Shown: one piece after another, positions 47,639 to 52,228 of the stretch
Layout: each line of letters opens with the position of its first letter
How positions within the stretch are numbered: the first letter of the stretch is position 1
NCBI RefSeq assembly: GCF_000378445.1
Contig: NZ_KB899713.1
Coordinates: 1 to 52,228 of the forward strand
DNA length: 52,228 nt
DNA from: Deinococcus aquatilis DSM 23025
GTDB lineage: Bacteria; Deinococcota; Deinococci; Deinococcales; Deinococcaceae
Direction of reading: 5' to 3'
Made by a program: the position numbers and the translations under genes
The notes under the pieces: model-generated
Told to the model about the DNA's origin: nothing
Databases searched by the model: none
Seen by the model: only the letters and a program-made list of their open reading frames with translations

Positions 47639-48546
47639 TCACCCACACCACCCACCTTTTGCGGCCCATCCCTCCCTTCGACTTCGCGCAAACGCTGGGG
47701 TTTCTGAGCGGATTTACGCCTACCAGCGGTGAACAGCAGGTGGATGCGCGGTCGCTGACCAAGGCGGTGCGGATTCATGGACAGACTGTGGGATTTGACC
47801 TGCGCTCGGTCGGCACCCTTGAGGCACCTGAGTTGAGATGTACCCTCTTCGCAGACCGGCCTCTGACGCCGGGAGTCGAGGAAGCCGTCCTGGAGCGCGT
47901 GCGCTTTTTCCTCAGCCTGGACGAGGATCTGGGGCCGTTCTATGCGTTGGCACAGCAGGATGCACCGTTTCAGAAGGTGCTGCGTCCCCTGTACGGTTAC
48001 CACCAGGTAAAGTTCCTGACGCCGTTCGAGAACGTCTGCTGGGCAGTGCTGACACAGCGCACTCCGGGGGATGGGGCCAGGGTGATGAAGCGGCGGTTGG
48101 TGGAAACATACGGTGGGTCAGTGCAGGACAGAGACAGCGTGTTGTGGGCGTTTCCTGAGCCTGCTGATCTCGCGGGGGCTTCTGCAGCCGAGCTGGGGGC
48201 GCTGTTGAAGCATCCGCGTAAGGGCGAGTACCTGGCTGCCGTTGTCCAGGCGTTCGGAGAAGTCAAGGAGGACTGGCTACGTCAGGGGCCGCTGAACGAG
48301 GTGCGGGCCTGGCTGCGCGGCATTCATGGCATTGGGGAGTGGTCGGCGACCTTTGTGCTGCTGCGCGGACTGGGACGAATGGAGGGTGCGGTCCTGGATG
48401 CTCCAGACAGCCTGTTCACGCAGGAGATAATGAAAGCAGCGACCCATGTATATGGCCCACTGAACTTTGAAGCCCTGAGCGCTCACGCGCGCCACTACGG
48501 GGCCTGGCAGGGATACTGGGCGCACTACCTGCGTGCGGCGGCATGA
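47635..48546 (+). CDS. DNA-3-methyladenine glycosylase (AlkA-like, HhH-GPD)
   Basis: 303 residues from GTG 47635, coupled to the VOC gene. An N-terminal AlkA-type region is followed by the HhH-GPD domain: FENVCWAVLTQRTPGDGARVMKRRLVE, LRGIHGIGEWSATFVLLRGLG (hairpin-helix-hairpin) and the acidic VLDAPDSLF that should supply the catalytic Asp. It would remove alkylated bases, starting base excision repair. The usual iron-sulfur cysteines of EndoIII relatives are absent, as expected for AlkA. Confidence 0.85.
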   Translation: MITHTTHLLRPIPPFDFAQTLGFLSGFTPTSGEQQVDARSLTKAVRIHGQTVGFDLRSVGTLEAPELRCTLFADRPLTPGVEEAVLERVRFFLSLDEDLGPFYALAQQDAPFQKVLRPLYGYHQVKFLTPFENVCWAVLTQRTPGDGARVMKRRLVETYGGSVQDRDSVLWAFPEPADLAGASAAELGALLKHPRKGEYLAAVVQAFGEVKEDWLRQGPLNEVRAWLRGIHGIGEWSATFVLLRGLGRMEGAVLDAPDSLFTQEIMKAATHVYGPLNFEALSAHARHYGAWQGYWAHYLRAAA

Positions 48547-48934
48547 CTCGGGGGACGAAGCTCAACTTCTGTGGTGATTGAAGACATCATTGACCGATGG
48601 GCATTTGGTTCTGGAGAGATGGCGACTGACCTGCAGTCTTTGCTTTTCAGCGAGGTCGGCTTCCAGTCCAACAGTGCCGCCCGCTGCAGACCGTGCCGGA
48701 TTAAAGAAGCTGTGCAAATCAGCCGCGTCAAGGGAAGAGATTGTAGAACAGATGCTAATGAACATGGCATCCCCCTGCTATATGCCCTGCGGCTGCTGTT
48801 GTGTTGATCCATGCCGCAGGTGTTCGCAATTTGGAATGCTTATGTTTGGCAGACACCCACTCAGGTGTACGGACTGCCCACCGGGTTAAGGCTCCGACAA
48901 CGGCCAACGGAGGACGCAGCGGGTATGTTGAGCC
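48547..48934. other. Intergenic stretch before the histidine kinase gene
   Basis: About 390 bases. Frames on both strands look non-coding. TATGTT at 48924-48929 lies five bases before the kinase ATG, a probable leaderless -10. I see no repeat or RNA gene. Confidence 0.5.
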
Positions 48935-51775
48935 ATGCCCTCGCTGCCCGGCTCCGATCTGGAGCCCTTCGCCTCTCTGGCAGAAAACCTTCAGCAGATC
49001 ACCGAAGCGCTCGCCGCAACCAACACGGAGCGGGAGGTCATTGAGATCGCTCTGACCCCCGCCGTACAAGCTCTGGGAGCCGTTGCCGGAATCGTCCTGC
49101 TTGTTGACCAGACCGACCAGCAGCTGAAAATTGCGGGCAGCCAGGGATATGAAGACGGCATCCCGACCATCTGGCAGGAAGGCGCACTTGAAGATCATGT
49201 CCTGATTGCGGACATCCTGCGCATGCGTGAGGCGCTGTACTTCGAGTATGCCGGTGCGTTGAGGGAAGCTTATCCAGAACTGGAGAGCCGCACCGGGGGG
49301 CTCGCGGCGATTGCCCACGCAACGCTCCCGATGTTCCTGGATGACCGACCTCTTGGGGTCATCGTGCTGGATTTTACCGAGCCACACCACTTCTCACCCG
49401 AGGAACGGCGCTTCCTCACGATTCTTTCAGGTCAGTGCGCCCTTGCTCTGGGGCGTGCGCAGGCAACTGGGACGCTGGAAGACCGCGTTCAGGAGCGTAC
49501 CCGGCAGTTGGAGATACAGACCCGGCGACTTGAAGAAGAACGGGCCGCTCAGGCTGCCTTCGTGACCTTCACGGAGGCTGTCGGCAGTGAGACCGACCTC
49601 CCCACGCTGATCCGCCAGGCGATCACCGTGCTCCAGGGCCGCTTTCCAGGGGCGAGCATCGTCTACTACGAGGTGGAGGGAAACCTCTGGAAGGCGCGAG
49701 TCTGGAGCGACGATCTGCACCCTGAACTGGTCGCCCTGATCACCGCTGGCCTTCCGGTGGAAACTCCGCTCTTCGCGGAAGTGTCTCACACCCGTCAGCC
49801 GGTGTTCACTGACGCCTGGGACGCCGAGCGGGAGGGCGTGACCTCAAGCGAGGAATACGGCGCTGCCGCCAACTATCCGCTTGTGATGGACGGTGTCCTG
49901 CAGCGGTTGTTGTCCATCGGTCTGCGTCACACCCGCAGCTGGAGCGAAGCGGACAGAGCTCTGCTTTGGTCGGTCGGTCGGAGCCTGAATCTGGCGCTGG
50001 AACGCACCGAGACCACCCGTCAGCTGGCGCTTCGGAACACCGAATTGCAGGCCCGCACCCGGGCGCTGGAAGCCTTTGCGGAACTGACCCGTGACCTGGC
50101 CTTCACCACCGACCCGCTCCTGCTCATCCGGCATGCTCAGGAGGTGGTGGTGTCGATGCTGGCGGACGGCGCGGCGCTGTATTACATCCCTGAAGGCGAC
50201 CATTGGTATAACCGGGTGCAGCACGGCGTCCTGCGCTCGCCCGAATTGCAGACCACCATTGACGCGGGCCTGCCCTATGCCGAAACCCACAACCTGTTGA
50301 TCCCCTGGACAACCGGGCGACCGTACTATCAGGACGTCTACGACCAAGAGACCGATGGACTGGCTTCTCTCACGGGTCACGTCAGCGCGACCGCCGCCCT
50401 GCCCCTGCGGGTGGAAGGAACGCTGACCGGGGTGCTGGCATTTGTGCTGTTCGACCAGCGCACCTGGTCAAGCGTGGACCGGGTGGTGCTGGAGACGACT
50501 GTGCACAGCCTGGAACTGGCGCTGGACCGGGCCGCCAAGACGAAGTCGCTCGACGAGGAACGCGCCGCTTTGCAGGCGTTTATACGCTTCGCCGAGATGG
50601 TGGGCAGCGAGACCGATGTTCAGATCCTGGTCGGGCAGGCCATCACCCTGCTGCATGAAACCTGTGGTGTAGAAGCCGCTCACTTCGAGCGTGATGGCGA
50701 TCTCTTCAGGGCCACAGTCTGGAATTCCTCGGCGGATCCTGCCTTGTTGCCTCTCTTACAACAGGGCTTCCCCCTGCAAAACTCCGGCATTGCTCAGGTG
50801 CTTCAGCAGAATACAGCCGCGTACATCGACCACTGGCAGGACACCGGGCTGCTGATCCCAGAGTCTGGAATCTATCAGGCGGTGGCCGGCTACCCGTACT
50901 TCCTGGACGGAGCGCTGGAGAGCGTGTTGATGATCGGGTCACAGACATCAGCGACCTGGGATGAGCGGAGCAAGGGGATCTTCCGCGCTGTCGGTCGGAG
51001 TCTGGACCTGGCCCTCGACCGGGCGCGGCAGACCCGAATGGTGACCGCCCAGCGGGACGCGCTTGATATCCGCACCCGGGAGCTTGCAGAATCGACCCAG
51101 GAGTTGGAGGCGTTTTCTTACTCGGTGTCGCACGACTTGCGTACCCCGGTACGGCACATGATCGGCTTTCTGGAACTGGCCCGGAAGACCCTGGATGGCC
51201 GTCTCGACGAGCGCAGCGCACGATACCTGGATGTGGTCGAACAGTCAGGACGGCAGATGAACACCCTGATCGATGGCCTGCTGGACCTGTCGCACGCGGC
51301 CCAGCAGACCCTGCGGCCGAGTCTGGTCGACCTGAACGGGCTGATGGCGCAGATCCAGACCACCCTGCTCCCGGATCTGCTGACCCGGAACGTCGTGTGG
51401 GAGGTGGCAGACCTGCCTGTGGTGTGGGGAGACTGGGAAACCCTGAAACAGGTCATGACCCAGCTGACCGAGAACGCGCTGAAGTTTACCCGGACCCGTG
51501 ACCCGGCCAGCGTCCGGATCTGGGCAGAGGATCAGGGCGAGGCCTGGCGGGTGTGCGTACAGGACAACGGTCTGGGTTTTGATCCACGCTATCAGGACCG
51601 ACTGTTCAACCTGTTCCAGCGGCTGCACCGGGCCGACGAAGTCGGTGGAACGGGTGTGGGACTGGCCAGCGTTCGCCGCCTGATCCTCAAACACGGCGGC
51701 CAGGTGTTCGCCGAGGGGCAAGTGGATCAGGGCGCGACCTTCGGCTTCACCCTGCCCAAGGGCCGCTCGGTTTAG
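48935..51775 (+). CDS. Sensor histidine kinase with four GAF domains
   Basis: 946 residues from ATG 48935. Four GAF-like domains follow each other (about 20-170, 205-365, 380-530, 545-690), joined by short coiled coils (RTRQLEIQTRRLEEERAAQA). Then comes a HisKA dimerisation domain with the phosphorylated His in SVSHDLRTPVRHM (about 730) and an HATPase domain with ENALKFTR, VQDNGLGFDPRY and GTGVGLASVRRLI. There are no transmembrane helices, so it is cytosolic. The second to fourth GAFs are similar to each other (repeated GSETD and SLxLALxR words), suggesting internal duplication. No partner response regulator is in the window. Confidence 0.9.
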   Translation: MPSLPGSDLEPFASLAENLQQITEALAATNTEREVIEIALTPAVQALGAVAGIVLLVDQTDQQLKIAGSQGYEDGIPTIWQEGALEDHVLIADILRMREALYFEYAGALREAYPELESRTGGLAAIAHATLPMFLDDRPLGVIVLDFTEPHHFSPEERRFLTILSGQCALALGRAQATGTLEDRVQERTRQLEIQTRRLEEERAAQAAFVTFTEAVGSETDLPTLIRQAITVLQGRFPGASIVYYEVEGNLWKARVWSDDLHPELVALITAGLPVETPLFAEVSHTRQPVFTDAWDAEREGVTSSEEYGAAANYPLVMDGVLQRLLSIGLRHTRSWSEADRALLWSVGRSLNLALERTETTRQLALRNTELQARTRALEAFAELTRDLAFTTDPLLLIRHAQEVVVSMLADGAALYYIPEGDHWYNRVQHGVLRSPELQTTIDAGLPYAETHNLLIPWTTGRPYYQDVYDQETDGLASLTGHVSATAALPLRVEGTLTGVLAFVLFDQRTWSSVDRVVLETTVHSLELALDRAAKTKSLDEERAALQAFIRFAEMVGSETDVQILVGQAITLLHETCGVEAAHFERDGDLFRATVWNSSADPALLPLLQQGFPLQNSGIAQVLQQNTAAYIDHWQDTGLLIPESGIYQAVAGYPYFLDGALESVLMIGSQTSATWDERSKGIFRAVGRSLDLALDRARQTRMVTAQRDALDIRTRELAESTQELEAFSYSVSHDLRTPVRHMIGFLELARKTLDGRLDERSARYLDVVEQSGRQMNTLIDGLLDLSHAAQQTLRPSLVDLNGLMAQIQTTLLPDLLTRNVVWEVADLPVVWGDWETLKQVMTQLTENALKFTRTRDPASVRIWAEDQGEAWRVCVQDNGLGFDPRYQDRLFNLFQRLHRADEVGGTGVGLASVRRLILKHGGQVFAEGQVDQGATFGFTLPKGRSV

Positions 51776-51854
51776 AACTCAACTTGGCGAGGAGAATAGC
51801 GTTTAGGAAGACCCTGTCGGAAACCTCGTGCGGGCGACGTGAGACACTGCCGCA

Positions 51855-52000
51855 GTGCCGATAAGCCGCCTGGAAGCCAACTTTGCGATTCTGGAACGTC
51901 TGCTGGAAGCTGTAGAAACTGAACCCGATCAGCGGTTCGGTCAACTCTTGTGGAATTTCGGTGTGCTGATTCCTGGGGAAGAAGGGGGGGTCAAAGACCC
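51855..52000 (+). pseudogene. Small gene interrupted by IS4 copy 2
   Basis: A GTG start at 51855 opens a frame reading MPISRLEANFAILERLLEAV, then ETEPDQRFGQLLWNFGVLIP and GEEGGVKDP, where the IS begins at 52001. The PDQRFGQLL-N-GV-DP pattern is, to my knowledge, that of small uncharacterised bacterial proteins that continue after DP with a Phe-Tyr-Glu segment. The frame now runs into the IS and stops at 52029-52031. The 3' half lies beyond the element and the window. It could have been a kinase-linked gene. Confidence 0.6.
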
Positions 52001-52228
52001 CTCAGTACCCGACACTTTGTTGAGGGGTTGAAATCTCCCGTCTGATCCGTCAAAACAGAACGCGTCCCCTGCCACGCTGACCCATCTGACGCGCTGCTTT
52101 TGTGCTCATTTCCCGGAGTACCGCAAAAACCAAGTGGAACTGCTTTCTCTCGTTGTCCTGGCACTCCTTCAAGCCAAGGACGTCCGGCATGGGGAGCTGG
52201 CTGAGCGTTTCCCGGGAAGCGCAGGGGC
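52001..52228 (+). mobile_element. IS4-type element, second copy (5' part, cut by window end)
   Basis: Begins with CTCAGTACCCGACACTTTG, the same terminal repeat as the element at 41702. From about 52075 it encodes HLTRCFCAHFPEYRKNQVEL and LALLQAKDVRHGELAERFPG, the transposase N-terminus. Its end contains an unoccupied form of the IS110 target site (AAAGTGTCGGGTAC on the minus strand). Whether this copy is intact cannot be seen. Confidence 0.88.

Noticed and set aside
48571..48889. Short overlapping frames before the histidine kinase.
   Set aside because: No ribosome site, no family resemblance and composition like random frames.

Overview
The window looks like part of a Deinococcus (Deinococcus-Thermus) secondary replicon. 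The evidence is high-GC coding sequence, several starts with a -10 hexamer 5 to 8 nt before the initiation codon (leaderless style), IS4-type elements of a kind I know from Deinococcus, and three replication-initiator modules of the plasmid RepA type. No ribosomal, tRNA or core housekeeping genes are visible. The organism call is inference from gene content, not a database match.

Layout. 1-4.7 kb: three tandem double-NTF2/SnoaL-like genes (the first cut by the window edge), a histidinol-dehydrogenase-family oxidoreductase and a nitrilase-superfamily amidase, probably a catabolic cluster. 4.9-11.3 kb: a CheB-CheR-PAS fusion, a stand-alone CheB with a zinc-ribbon tail, and a PAS-GGDEF-EAL protein. 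11.7-13.4 kb: a persulfide dioxygenase-rhodanese fusion (CstB-like) divergent from a CsoR/CstR repressor over GC-rich operators. 13.5-18.7 kb: peptidase E, the psuK-psuG pseudouridine catabolic pair, a TetR regulator with a thioesterase, and a DinB-fold protein. 19.0-31.6 kb: two complete replication modules pointing towards each other (rep1 with 10 iterons, rep2 with 10 different iterons). Between them lie a flavoprotein, an RND efflux pump with its adaptor, and a diguanylate cyclase. 31.7-34.6 kb: three overlapping reductase genes. 34.8-35.2 kb: gene debris, including an integrase fragment. 35.5-41.6 kb: a lipoprotein pair, a 955-residue STAND/BTAD regulator and a secreted protein of the thiol-activated cytolysin family.

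41.7-44.0 kb is a nested transposon. An IS4-type element with a 9-bp target duplication carries an amber-stopped transposase, and an IS110-family element sits inside its right terminal repeat. The 197-nt left end of the IS110 element appears to encode a bridge RNA. Two putative target guides match the IS4 terminus on either side of the insertion, and two putative donor guides match the IS110 ends. This is the most interesting signal in the window.

44.3-45.9 kb holds a third replication module (4 iterons) whose rep gene is frameshifted several times. 46.3-48.5 kb: a WYL regulator, a VOC protein and an AlkA-type DNA glycosylase. 48.9-51.8 kb: a four-GAF histidine kinase followed by a small gene interrupted by a second IS4 copy that runs off the window.

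Three incompatible-looking rep/iteron sets, two live and one decaying, indicate a multireplicon built by plasmid fusion. The two intact origins share a sequence element beyond their iterons, and the third carries a partial match to it.
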